Positions 33,871-44,799 of a stretch of DNA of 60,000 bases are shown in pieces. A program made the position numbers and the translations under genes. Origin of the DNA: Cristatella mucedo. Its lineage: Eukaryota; Bryozoa; Phylactolaemata; Cristatellidae. How positions within the stretch are numbered: position 1 is the first letter of the stretch; the number at the start of each line of letters is the position of its first letter. Location of the stretch: positions 2,673,001 to 2,733,000 of the forward strand of contig WPIO01000004.1 in NCBI GenBank assembly GCA_009760855.2. The letters run 5' to 3'. Under the pieces are notes generated by a model that worked only from the letters and a program-made list of their open reading frames with translations, did not search any database and had not been told where the DNA came from.

Positions 33871-34232
33871 AAACGGCAGCGACAAAGAACACCAATAAGT
33901 TGAAGTAACAAGCCTGCACCGAAAGTGTAGAGAAGTCTTTGACAGCGACAGAGGATTATAGCCAGTACAGTGGTGGCCATGACATGCAACAAATCTCGGA
34001 AGGCATAGTAGCCTAGAGCTCAAATCAGTTCAAAAGCGATGGTCAATTCGTGAAGGACTTCTTAGCTTTCTAGTATGAGGCTTCCTCTTGTTAGCTGCCT
34101 TTGCGATAGATTAGGGCAGAATCAGTTCCTTAGTGTTATAATTGAAGAACCACAGATTAAGAATGATGGCCATTATCTGGCTGATAGCGAATGCTGCCGA
34201 TTCAGCTGTAAAGGCTAGGTACTCAAAGGAGG

Positions 34233-34332
34233 TTTGGCCCATTGGTAAGGTGCTTGCCTTTAATTGCAAGGAGCTTGGGCTTCACACCGTTTTCATACTA
34301 TTTGAGAAGCTCCTGAATAAGGATTAAGGTCT
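34233..34332 (+). mobile_element. Old tRNA-SINE copy, unit 2
   Basis: Counterpart of 22394-22492. It has the head TTTGGCCCATTGGTAAGGTGC and ends with AAGCTCCTGAATAAGGATTAAGG. Confidence 0.5.
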
Positions 34333-34633
34333 TCATAGATATTTTTTCCTTGGCCTGTATTTTGTAGTGCTACGAAGCGGATTTTTGGAAAGATCAACAG
34401 GCTTTTGAATACGAGGCTTTTCATTTTCACACACCTAAGGATTAGAAAACTACTGATTTTTAGTGGAAAGCTCAATACCTTGGAACAGTTATGGCAATAA
34501 ATATAAGCACGGCCTGAGAAAACAGCTAATGTATTCTAGTATATTATTTCTGAATGATCAAATGTCCATGTACCAGGGAATCAGGATTGATGCTCTCCTC
34601 CGACTACTCGATTCGACTTATACATTCATTGAT

Positions 34634-34828
34634 TCATTCAGATATCATAAAACTGTATTCATTATCAATTGGGTGTCTTTCTGATAACTGTACTACAATA
34701 TGTTTGCATGTTTCAAAATAGGCTTCGGGGCTTATGCTGCCAGTGCTGGAGCTCTCCTCCATTTGACCGATGACATCTTGGGTAGAAGTTATAGTGGCAT
34801 TATCACAGTCTGTAAGATACGTCAGCAC
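34634..34828 (-). other. Open frame partly preserved between duplication copies
   Basis: This 64-codon minus-strand frame (LTYLTDCDNATITSTQDVIG, then HPIDNEYSFMISE) has a counterpart at 22.86-23.04 kb. Unit 1 has one frameshift and a different residue at the unit-2 stop. Of about 20 differences, roughly nine are synonymous, somewhat more than neutral expectation but not decisive. The family is unknown. It could be a decayed exon. Confidence 0.25.
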
Positions 34829-35487
34829 TATACGGCTCCATCCACCATAAAATCAGTTTGGATCATTCTTATAGACTAACATAATGTTATTGGATAAAAA
34901 CTGCTTTGGTGAGCCCCTTGGTGGTTCCAATAATGTAGTAATCATATTATTATGCTAATAACATCAGCTAATGGTCGGATTTTTTATGAATCTCTGTGCG
35001 GTTTTTGTAATACCTGTGTGTTTGTGTTCGGTCTCGTATCTTACCTGGGCATCAAATGTCCATCCATCCTGAGCAGCAGCTTCTTTACTACTTTGTTGCA
35101 GAACTATTTCACTTATTCTCATTTTATATTACTCATTCGAAATGAAGTCTGCAGTCTACTGTATCTAAACCTAAAGCAGCATAGTAGCTGAGTGTGAGCT
35201 GACAATGGCAGCAGATTAATTCAGAAAATTGCACAAATGCCTTGATTCCTGGTTACTTAGCGCCCCTACCATAATTGCACGACATCCTATTCCACTATTT
35301 ACTAAGTCCCTTCTACCAAGATCCTTTGTGGTTGTCCAACTGTCCATGGGTCTTGGCCCCGGGAGCAGGTACAGGCAATCGATCCAGTGATGCCCAATGG
35401 AAAGAGAGGCTATAGCTGCTACGGCTAATTTTCCACTGCACAAATAGTTTATTGAATCAAATGGCCTTTAACTTGCTCCTGGGTCCT

Positions 35488-35705
35488 AGCTCAAGGGTAT
35501 GATGGCCATACGTCACTATCACGATCCAGGGTTCGAGTCCTGAAACTTGGAAATTAACATTGCCTGCTGCGAGCAGGGGTAATGATTCCTGGCTCTTAGC
35601 ATAAGGATAAGGTGCCAGCTCTTCACGACCCAGTTTTTTTGGCTTTACACCTTGCTGTGGGTTTCTGCAACCTATTATCGCCCTTAGAAAGCAGTTTTTG
35701 TAGCC
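35488..35705 (+). mobile_element. Two tandem tRNA-like units, unit 2 copy
   Basis: Counterpart of 23688-23910. The first unit again has TAGCTCAAGGG and GGTTCGAGTCC, a perfect box B. It is present before the duplication. Confidence 0.5.
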
Positions 35706-37194
35706 TTTAAGACACCCCTGCCACTATCTGCATAAAGCGATTAGATTATTTAATCTAATATTTTAATTGTTTGTATTCATTAAGAATTTCAAGCTAGTAC
35801 ATCAATGAGGCTCTTTATCATCAATGAACCTTTAATTAAGGTTGCTTTAAGTTATGGCATCGAAAATATGTGATTAGCATTACCCTTGCGAGCCCAAAGA
35901 ATTTGGTAGTTTGCTCGAACAATATGTGTTCATATTTGATTGATTGTTGCCATCATGTGATAACTGATTATTCCAGCCATTTTTACTTTCTTGTGTCAAA
36001 GGGTGCAAGTCCAACTGCCCCATTGATAGTATTGTGATCAGTTAGCACGCACGTAATCACGAGTATAAGATCAATAGCTATGAAATTGTTAGCATATTGG
36101 TGACATGTAAAGGTAATTATTAGCTGCACCTGCTGCTTAATAGTTTTGGCAACTGTTGTGCTTTACATTATGCTACAGCAAATTACGTAGCCGTATAAAC
36201 TTATCTGTCAGTTTTTAAAGCTGCGTGGTGGCGTTGGCTTTACTTTGTGAATCGAATAGTTTCGATGCATCTTTTGTTATACCCTGTAAGGGTCAGTTAC
36301 AGCTATCAGTCTGGGCATACTACGCTGCCGATGTTCAGCCTTTCCATGTGCTGACTGATTACTAGCCACAAATCTTTAATAAAGTACTACTTCTTTAGTT
36401 ACCTTAAGAAGTTAATTCAAGTTACTTGACTCTCCTTGTCCCGGTGTTTCGATTTAGCTTGGCATGAAGAAGTAATTCAGGTTTGGTCAGAAATAAAAAA
36501 GCTGAAAGTAAGACCATACAACTTGCAGGAATGCATTTAAGCAATAAAACCTCAGGCTTCGTTTCATCGCACAAACTTGATATAGCAACGACCTGTCGTA
36601 TTGAGCATCGTTGCACGTATTTGTATATACGATTAGTAAATACCTTTACAGTATGTAAAATTATAATCTGCTTTATTAAGTTATACCTTAATATTGGAAC
36701 TGGTATGTGCAATTTTGAAACTTTGCTTCTACCAGCAGTGAGTTGTTGTTCCTATGGTTTTTTGGATAAGTAACTGAAATTTGGTCGACAAACTCGGACT
36801 TATAGTGCAGCACCAGGTGCCACTCGTGCTTGCCGTGGAATGTAGCAAAGCTAATGTTCAGCATTAGAATTACTCAGTTGTTCTCACTAGCACTTTGCCA
36901 CTCTCTACACAGCTCGCTGTCTCTCGTCTGTATTAACCAATGCAGCGTTCTATGTAGCATAGCAGTCAGAGCTGCACGTCTGCCCTGCCTGCTGCAGCTT
37001 CTAGGCACCTGTCCATTGTGGTGGGCTGTCTGCGACGTCAAATGGGCATATGCCACATGCTGCTGGGCAATACGGCCTTAAGGGATATAGCAACAGCTGC
37101 AATGAGCTGAGCACCTGGAGACCTGCAAGATTAGGCAGCAGAGAGACCGACTGGGTTGCTGCAGTGCCGTCACTGGAGAACGGATGAGCGGCTG

Positions 37195-37584
37195 TAATAA
37201 TAATAATAATAATATTGCACTTGATGAAGTGCCCTCAGAGAACTTAATCTCTTTCTAGGGGCTTTACATTTGCTGCAAAGTGATGTGCAATAGAATAGTA
37301 AGTAAAATCATGCTTGAAAAACAAACAAAATGAATAATATGGTTAGGGGTGACATGCACAGGGTCAGCATGCAAATGTGGTTAGTGGCAGCATGCACAGT
37401 GTCAGCATGCATAAGCACATCAAGGACGAATCACAAGGACCCACTAAATGCTGTCCTAAATAGGTGTGTTTTTAAGTTTCTTTTAAATGTGGTCAGGTCA
37501 GGGGATGTTCTGACGCAGGTCGGGAGGGAGTTCCAGGCTTTGGGAGCATACGAACTAAATGCACGGTCTCCAAAGGATTTAAGG
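37195..37584 (-). mobile_element. LINE-A 3' end insertion specific to unit 2 (~390 bp)
   Basis: Unit 1 reads GAGCTGCTGTAGGCCTTCGG at about 25400. Unit 2 has this element between GCTG and TAGGCC. It contains the TAA tail, hairpin, 3' UTR and the last codons of the RT. It is nearly identical to the 10.55-10.92 kb copy, so it is recent. At most a 2-3 bp target-site duplication (TA) is visible. Confidence 0.9.
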
Positions 37585-37673
37585 TAGGCCTTCGGCACAG
37601 GCGGCTTGTCCTGCTACTCTGACATAGCACGGTTGCTGCTGAAAGACGTGTAGCTGTCTGTACTGCAGTCATC

Positions 37674-38517
37674 TCCCTGACAGCAGTCTGTGTTCAGTGA
37701 CCTATTTATTGAGAATGAGGCCACTAGGCTTCAGCAGTGGCAACCGGGCCCAATGTTTCAGCTACAGCAGCTGGTGGCTGCTCTGGGTCAGGGACTGCGA
37801 GTATGACATAATCAGTGTGGCTCTCACTGCTACTGCCCTGGTCACTATCAGCTACAGCAGCACGAAGTATAACTCCGGCAGAGAGCTCGAGATGGTAGAC
37901 AGCCACAACCACCGAGGTCGCCGACAGTGGAGACATGAGCTTGGTATCAGAGAGGAAGTTCTGAGCGTCTGCGCTGCAGGCAGCATCCCGTACGTGGCTA
38001 TACGAGGACAGGGAGACCGGAGGATGGGTGAGGACTGTGTGAGGGCCTGTCAGGGCTGAGAATGGGCAGCTGCTGCAGCTAGTCATCTCCCACAGCAGCC
38101 ACAGACTGGAGCATTCTCGGGGCCTGTCACTGGAAAAACTTCAGAGGACTGCACTAGTGATGCATGGCTACGACGAAGCAAGCAAGCAGTGGAGAAATGT
38201 CACCGTGTACCCAGAAGCAACAAGCAGCAGCTGAGAGCAGACGATGCTGAGAAGCAGCTGCTACTCTGGTGTAGCTACCTAGCACTGCTTGTCACACGGC
38301 TTCACTTGACTGGTTCAAATGTCACCTTTGCACGATTCGATAAAGTATCCATGAGTTCACGAGTCTCTTGAATTCATTCTTTGTAAAACCATGAGCAGCT
38401 CTAGCCAAACCTGCTTCAGCAAAGAAGTTACATCAACCTGCCAGCGTTTTTGTGTGTTGCTCCGACGTGATTGACACCCTTGTAGGGACCAGCCAATAAG
38501 CCGGCAGGCCATTCCTT
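37674..38517. other. 844-bp GC-rich block present only in unit 2
   Basis: Unit 1 passes from TGCAGTCATCT directly to TATCAGCTACTTAC at about 25530, whereas unit 2 has 844 extra bases. Open frames of 120 codons exist on both strands (37697-38059 plus, 37724-38086 minus), rich in CAGC/CTGC-type words. They have no domain I recognise. It may be an exon-bearing fragment, an unknown transposon or sequence lost from unit 1. Confidence 0.4.
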
Positions 38518-38578
38518 ATCAGCTACTTACATTTAGTGCACTTACAGTCACTTTTGCCATGTATGCAATGCAAACATG

Positions 38579-38642
38579 AATATATATATATATATATATA
38601 TATTTAGGTGTGTGTGTGTGTGTGTGTGTGCGTGTGTGTGCC
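38579..38642. repeat. Compound (TA)n/(GT)n microsatellite, unit 2
   Basis: Counterpart of 25591-25706 with a shorter TA run and a long GT run. Confidence 0.93.
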
Positions 38643-38659
38643 TGTATACTCTACACACC

Positions 38660-38870
38660 AACAGTTTCTATACACGTGGTCTATCGAACTTAGTTCGATT
38701 GTTGCTTATTCGAGTAAATCATTAGGCTACACTGATTATTAAATTTTAAAATATGTCACTATAATTTTGGACTGAATCGCAGTTTGCTACGGTTTGATTA
38801 GTGAATAATTGCATTGGTCGGCAGCCGAGTAAACTGTTCCCATAAAAACAGATGTTCAAAGGCATGGTCA
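38660..38870. repeat. Repeat D, copy 3
   Basis: Matches 25718-25920 and 28287-28530. It joins directly to GGTCACGTGACCAACTAACCC, without the SINE found at this place in unit 1. Confidence 0.65.
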
Positions 38871-39059
38871 CGTGACCAACTAACCCTTCTTGGGTGCTAT
38901 CCAGGGAAAGGTTTTTGTCCCATTTCGTCACCGACGATGCATAGACCACTGATGAGCTAAGGTACTCGGATGTCCCCTTGACCTCTTCAAGCCAGATCTG
39001 ACATAGACATGCTCGACAGGCAATCAAAACAGGCCAATAGGTGCACACTTTTTTATAGT

Positions 39060-39380
39060 ACTAGTCAGTACACGCCGGTAAACCAGAAAGCAGTGAGTTA
39101 CAGGAGTGAAGACCGGATATAAAAAAAATGGCCTAACTTGGATGTGGTATCACAATCTAAACGAGCCCTAATGTTAGCAATGTCATGCAGCTGAAGGTAT
39201 GAAGACTTGATTGTGGAACTGATGCGGTCTTCTAACGAAAGATCACTTTGAAACATGACACCAAAATTGTGCAGATTCAACTGTTAGGTAGATCTAGATG
39301 TTGTGCAGATTCAACTGGAGATATGCTGGCAGAGCCGATCATAAGCATAAATTGTTCCAATTTCTCAATTAGGCTCTGGT
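39060..39380 (-). mobile_element. LINE-A RT fragment, unit 2
   Basis: Counterpart of 26270-26560. It encodes KSSYLQLHDIANIRARLDCD and NFGVMFQSDLSLEDRISS on the minus strand. A small local duplication (TAGATCTAGATGTTGTGCAG region, 39285-39310) is present only here. Confidence 0.82.
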
Positions 39381-41179
39381 GCTCTCTCTCTCCCGACGAT
39401 AAATACAAAATATGTTTCTGATGAGTCTGTCTACATCTGCATTGAAACTTGTCGCATATCTATTTAGATGTGTTACTATTATAATTATTACTAACTATTT
39501 TCATGAAAAATTGTCTGCAAGAATCCTACCTTAAGATATATTTTTTAAAGGTGCCTCCTAGAGCTTTATAGTTTCTCCATTCATCAGCCTGTCTTCTCTT
39601 GCACCAAGTCCGTCAAAATTAAGACGCTCCAGAAGTGACATTTCTATACAACATTTCTACCCAACATAATAGGTTATAATTTATTTCAATTAAATATTGT
39701 TCAGGGATTAGCAAATGGCAATTTACTTCACAAAGAGAACTCATTTCCGACTGAACTAAGACAAGTTATTGAATATTGATGATATTGTTCCATCTAAATT
39801 GTGACAAAGCATTTTGTCTTAACATTACATTGCATAGTAATGTTAGTATACATTTTTTTCTTATAAATTAAAATGCATGTAATACTATTAATATTTTACA
39901 ATTTAATAAATGGCTAATTTAAAGTATGCAAAATTAATTGAGCTATTAACTCAATTTTGGTATTTTATTTTAATATTTAATTTATGCTGAGAATGTCTAG
40001 GCTGGGATGAAGATATTCCAATTGAAGATAAAAAAAACTGTTTCTGATAATGCTAAGATAAGGGCTTAGAAGTGATGACACACAAGGTTAGGCAGTCTCT
40101 TTTCACTACTATGGTCCCGAGGTCGTTGGCTTGAAGCCAGCCGTGGGCAATCCTTTATTGCAGCTCCAAGCAGTAGGGATAGCCATAAATGCTCTTCTGT
40201 CACTATGCATAAAAGGCTATTAAATCAGCTCGCATTTTTGAATACTTAATTTAGATTCAACATTTCTTAGTTAATTAAAATGGCGATTGATATTTTTGGA
40301 ATTAAAGCTGATAATGTTTACGTTACTACCTATTTTAAACTAGCATCTTCATTTGCGTTTGTTGGCTTATGAATAATGCTGCTACTAATAGTAGGAGTTG
40401 CATCTCATGTTAAAATTTGAAGAAAGCCTACTTTAGCCCTAAATTCTAAGTTGATTTCCAAAGCAGCTTGTTCATTTCCTAATTAGACAGGAAGCTCTTT
40501 TTTTGACTTCTCCTTCACTCCATCTACTGAATATTTAACACTTGTTCTGAGCTCCAATGATTTGTCATCCTCTAATCCAGCAGTGCGTATGGTCGGCCCA
40601 ATTCGTAGCCGACGATGACTCAATTTTATTAGTTATTTCGGTAGAAATCTTGATATTGATCATTTCTAATTGGGTAACTATTAAGTGGAGGGTCTGTTAA
40701 TTCAGCTTCAAGAGGATATGAATGTCTTCAAGAGGAGCCCTTGCCAGTTCTTCTTTTCTCAAGAAGTAAATTTAGTTTTCTAATATTTTCTTTAGCATGA
40801 CCAATCTCCAAATTTTCTCATTGCTTATCTATAACCATCAGTAATATTCATTGCCGTTGAAGTTTCGCCATTTACAAATTCTTCCTTTTTTACTTTTCTA
40901 CTTCTTCAAAGGAAGCTTGATTGTTTTCCTGACCTTTTAGAACAATCTTTTTTTCCTTTAGCTTTTTCTCTTTCTTTGAATTTTTTTTCTTTTTCTATTC
41001 TTCCTTACCTTTAGAGAACTCAATCTCTATCTAGGCACCTTACATAGGCTGCAAATACTGAAAGGAGGAGCCGCGAGAGCTCTGACTGAGTTGCTCCCTT
41101 GTGGCTCTACTCGGAAGATGGCTGCAGCCAAAGCTCGATATCTGCCTCCATCACCTCAGCGAGGCCAGGCCTTGTTTAT

Positions 41180-42170
41180 TTCTATGTTCACCATTATTCT
41201 TAAAGTTATATTGATGGTATGACCATTTTAATATCTACCATTAATATAGTGAGTTGATAAATTTAATATCCCTTCATTGTTAAAAACTATATATGGACTA
41301 CATGGATATCTGCCATGTCTCCCAGGTCAATCTCAGCTATATCCATTGTATATAAAGATTACGTTGTAAGCAACAACCAGATCCATTTTCATTGTCAATT
41401 TAGTTCCTTTCTTTACTTTGTTATCTGCATATATTATTTTATTCCTAAGCCTGGCAGTCCTGCAAACTGTTTTTGCAATACAATTATAAGGATTGCTGCC
41501 AGGTAGACTTTTGGCAGATGTTTTCTGGCTGTCCTAATGCAAAACTAGTTTCTTCGACACTAAGAGTTTACCTTGAAATACGTTACAATTTTCAGATACC
41601 TAATACTATTTTATTGCATGTGTCTACACTAAGCCTCATTCTAAAACGATCATTTTTAGTAGTAGGATGTATTTAGCCAACGACAGTATTACTTTCCATT
41701 GATGTTGAATCGTACCTATTCTTTCTAAATAATTTTTATTGTGTAGTGACTAAATGAGCCCAATTGTAAAATCCGGGTGGAGTTGCTAAGGCAATGGTGT
41801 TTGCATTCATCGTTGATTTACCATACTAAAGCAAGCCATTTGCAACTAGATCTGTATTGGCCATCATCCTTTTAGTACTAGTGAATGTAATTCTGATTTC
41901 TCTAATTTCAGTATAGCCTCAATAACTAAAATCTCTAAGCGGTATAAATACTGTATTCTCAGTTTATTTGAATTAAAAATTATTCACATTACCGTTTTGG
42001 TATGATATTTCAATTGCTTCTACAACGGCAGTTAGATCTCGGTTGGTAATAGAACAGCAATATCTGAAACAACCTCGTACTTATGACGTGGTATTTAATT
42101 GTTGTTGGCTCATACACCATTAGTTCTTACTGATTCATGTTGTAAGCAAAAATTCTAATCACTTGCGATT
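41180..42170 (-). other. AT-rich skewed DNA, possible coding relic
   Basis: Minus-strand readings such as DLTAVVEAIEISYQNGNVNN and GKSTMNANTIALATPPGFYN run in one frame for about 130 codons, with about seven stops of all three kinds. That stop density is near chance for this base composition, so a coding origin is not proven. No protein family is recognised. Confidence 0.2.
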
Positions 42171-42184
42171 ATTTTTCATCCATG

Positions 42185-42985
42185 TATATGTATCTCCGTC
42201 AGTAACTCCACAAAGTCATAAAGACCGTGTGGGTGTTACGCAGGAGAGTTTTGTATAGTGCACTCACAGCCTAAGCGGCTTTCGGTACGCATTTGGTAGC
42301 CAACAGACTTCGTCTCACGCAACAAAGAGAAAGTGGGAAGCATAGCAGAGTTAGGAGAGCAGTTGAGGTAGTGAACAGCATAGAAGTAGCAGTTCAGGAC
42401 CGCTGAAAAAGATGTGCCATAGTTGGCAGTTGGAGAGTAGATGTCATTGCGTAAGAATTGTGGAAGCGAGTTCCACAGTCTAGGACCTGCAGAGCTAAAG
42501 CTTCTGTCGCCAACTGTCTTTAAGTGGAGGAATGGGATAGCTAATTTATTCTCCACACAGGACCTGAGGGCGCGAACATGCTGAAACAGACGCAGCAGTT
42601 CAGCTATGTACGAAGGAGCCAAGCCGTTGCGGGCCTTGTGGGTCAGCATAAGAACTTTGCTCTGTATCCTTTGCTCAACCGGCAACCATCCTAGCTCTTT
42701 CAGCAAAGGTGACACGTGCTCAAACCGCTGGGACTTGAAGACCAGCCTTGCAGCCATATTCATTGTCCGCTGTAGTGGCATAATAGATTTCTTTGGTAGC
42801 CCAGCCAAAAGGGAATTACAATAATCAAGCCGAGACAGAACTAAAGAGCTAGTTAAATTTTTTATAAGCCACTGTGGGAGACAGCTTCTAATCTTGGATA
42901 GGGATCGGATGTGAGGGCTAGCTGTAGAGGCAGTCTTCTGAATGAAGCTTTTGAAGTTGAGGCAGCTGTCGAACACGATCCATGT
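42185..42985 (-). mobile_element. LINE-B, largest copy, 5'-truncated
   Basis: A second CR1/L2-like LINE family. This copy spans from an ACAT-type tail at about 42185 through the 3' UTR and the C-terminal half of the RT ORF to a truncation near 42985. It is distinct from LINE-A in sequence, in its 3' end (no AAGCGCC hairpin) and in its tail. Confidence 0.88.
42236..42976 (-). CDS. LINE-B reverse transcriptase C-terminal fragment, 246 aa
   Basis: This continuous frame covers the RT thumb and C-terminal region. Motifs are SSLVLSRLDYCNSLLAGLPK, LQRTMNMAARLVFKSQ, LLKELGWLPVEQRI, APSYIAELL and the terminal GDRSFSSAGPRLWNSLPQFL. The order LDYCNSLL, then LPV..RI, then LWNSLP is diagnostic of CR1/L2-group elements. 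There is no true start: the element is cut upstream, and the last ~55 codons may be read-through into the 3' UTR because their differences from the 5.6-kb copy are mostly replacements. Catalytic blocks are absent. Confidence 0.82.
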   Translation of the reverse strand: MFDSCLNFKSFIQKTASTASPHIRSLSKIRSCLPQWLIKNLTSSLVLSRLDYCNSLLAGLPKKSIMPLQRTMNMAARLVFKSQRFEHVSPLLKELGWLPVEQRIQSKVLMLTHKARNGLAPSYIAELLRLFQHVRALRSCVENKLAIPFLHLKTVGDRSFSSAGPRLWNSLPQFLRNDIYSPTANYGTSFSAVLNCYFYAVHYLNCSPNSAMLPTFSLLRETKSVGYQMRTESRLGCECTIQNSPA

Positions 42986-43350
42986 AGTGAGCTGGCCTGG
43001 CAGAGTTAACCACCCCCTGTTTGGTCGACTAGCTCCGATTGGTCCGGACGCTGACTGGTTCGATTATCTAAACTGCCCTATTGCTGTGCTCACCCTTCCC
43101 TGCAATAAGCTTTTCTTGGAAAAATCGTCGCTAGCGAACCGAGATAATGTCGCCAAAGTTTCTATCTATTCTTGAAGAATTCGCAGTGTGTTTGTCATTG
43201 CTATGTCTCCATATCACATACCGGGTTGGACTTGGTACTTATCGGTGGCAGGCCGATCGGCTGCAGCACCCTGTAAGCAGACTAGCAAGCAGTGACCATC
43301 GCAATGCACTTAGGCAGTCAGTAAACGATGACAAGTGATGGTTGGGTACT
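42986..43350. other. Unassigned spacer
   Basis: No feature is recognised between the LINE-B and LINE-A copies. It is GC-richer than the surroundings. Confidence 0.35.
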
Positions 43351-43356
43351 TCCATT

Positions 43357-43672
43357 GATCGTATGTACACGTTAATACTGTCTGCCTACTTTCAGCTAGA
43401 TAACGTTGCTAAAAATTTGGCTTGTATAGACAGGGAGACCACATCTAATTTGGTCAATGCATTTGTGACATGCACTCTTGACTTCCATAACTCACTACTT
43501 GGTGGTATACCGGCCTGTGCAATCACACTTAAGGCCTGTGCAAGACTCTGCAGTTAGGCTTGTCAGCCGTGAGCGACGAACTTGCCACAAATAACGACTT
43601 CTTGCCAGCTATATTGGATCACAGTCCAACAAGGCATGGACTTTAGGGTTTTGTCAGTCACTTTTACGTTTC

Positions 43673-43709
<37 letters not shown>

Positions 43710-44345
43710 TGCACTTGATTAAGCGCCTTCAGAGAACCTAATCTTTCTGTAGGCGCTTTACATTTGCTGCAAAGGGAAATGCAATTGAATGGTGAGTAAA
43801 ATCATGTTTGATAAACAAACGAAATAAATAACATGGTTAAGGGTGACATGCACAGGGTCAGCATGCAAATGTAGTTGAATAAATTCTTAATTCTTTAGCT
43901 CCAACCTATGAGTCGGATCCTTCCCCACCAGGCCATCATCGTACCACCTGCTTTTTGGAATATAATAGTTTACCGATACTTGGTAAGAGCATTAGATCAT
44001 TAGAGGCCGTGCCATTATTTCGCATGCTCCAAAACCCGTAACTCACTTTCGACTAGCATCGCGACATGTTCCTGACTTGAACACGTTAAAAAAGACACTA
44101 AGAGCACATATTTAGCACAGTATCTAGTAGTTCAATATAATTCGACCTCCACTTGCTTATGCAAGCTGACACAGTGCATGCTGCCACATATATGCATGTT
44201 GACCCTGTGTATGTCATCCCTAAAAACGCAAAGCTTGCTGTCATTGAGCATGCTACAGCTAACCATTCGATCTTACTTCATTTGCAGCAAATTTGAAACT
44301 CCCACTAAGAAATTTAACTTGTCTGGGGGTGCTATATAAAATAAT
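43357..44345 (+). mobile_element. LINE-A, plus strand, interrupted by another LINE-A
   Basis: Plus-strand RT pieces LSAYFQLDNVAKNLACIDRE and VTCTLDFHNSLLGGIPACAI (43.37-43.53 kb) are followed, after the nested insert, by the homologue of the RT end, the 3' UTR (GTGCATGCTGCCACATATATGCATG) and a decayed hairpin ending GGGGTGCTATATAAAATAATAA. Many frameshifts show it is an old copy. Confidence 0.82.
43676..43876 (-). mobile_element. LINE-A 3' end nested in LINE-A, opposite orientation
   Basis: An (AAT)n tail of about 34 bp, then TGCACTTGATTAAGCGCC, the hairpin and 3' UTR sequence lie inside the older plus-strand LINE-A. TTCTTAAT occurs at both edges (about 43672-43679 and 43887-43894) and is a possible 8-bp target-site duplication. 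Confidence 0.82.
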
Positions 44346-44530
44346 AATAATAATAATTATTATTATTATTTTATTATACAGCTCCTGCAACTTCTTACCA
44401 TGCTACCTTTGTTGACATGTGCATTTTACCAGGAATCATTTGGTCACCAATTGTAAAGGGCTTAGAAAGTGATTAGGTTTTCTGGGGGTGTTATACAACC
44501 ATACCAATATTATTATTATTCTTTTTATTA
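44346..44530 (+). mobile_element. Inverted ATT runs and degraded LINE-A hairpin
   Basis: AATAATAATAAT meets TTATTATTATTATT at 44341-44371. A second decayed LINE-A end follows at 44450-44520 (TGTAAAGGGCTTAGAAAGTGATTAGG...GGGGTGTTATACAA with an ATTATTATTATT tail). Two LINE tails have probably landed next to each other. Confidence 0.6.
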
Positions 44531-44799
44531 TTTATATTTTATAAATTGAACCAGAAGCAACTAAATAACCATGAACTCGTAATAAGTTCCTGTCCAAAGT
44601 GAAACCTCATTTTCCTATGCCACATTTACTCCAGGAGAACAAATTGCTATGTCTGTTACATCTGGATACGTTTCTATTTTCAGATCAGTAGTGTAAGCCT
44701 GTATGGGGAAACCTAACATTCAAGATGCTAGCAATCTCCCAGCTAAAACTGTCTAAGCATCTTAATCCAGGAGTTTGAAGTCGTAGTATGTATTCCAAT

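Larger units (their letters stand above)
30240..41090. repeat. Tandem segmental duplication, unit 2 (~10.85 kb)
   Basis: This is the direct-orientation copy of 18.48-29.88 kb, with matching order throughout. Unit-2-only sequence includes a SINE-bearing block at about 31.17-31.44 kb, a nested hairpin at 33440-33505, a LINE-A 3' end at 37195-37584, and an 844-bp GC-rich block at about 37674-38517. Unit 2 lacks three stretches present in unit 1 (after 40577, 40622 and 40985). Confidence 0.92.
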
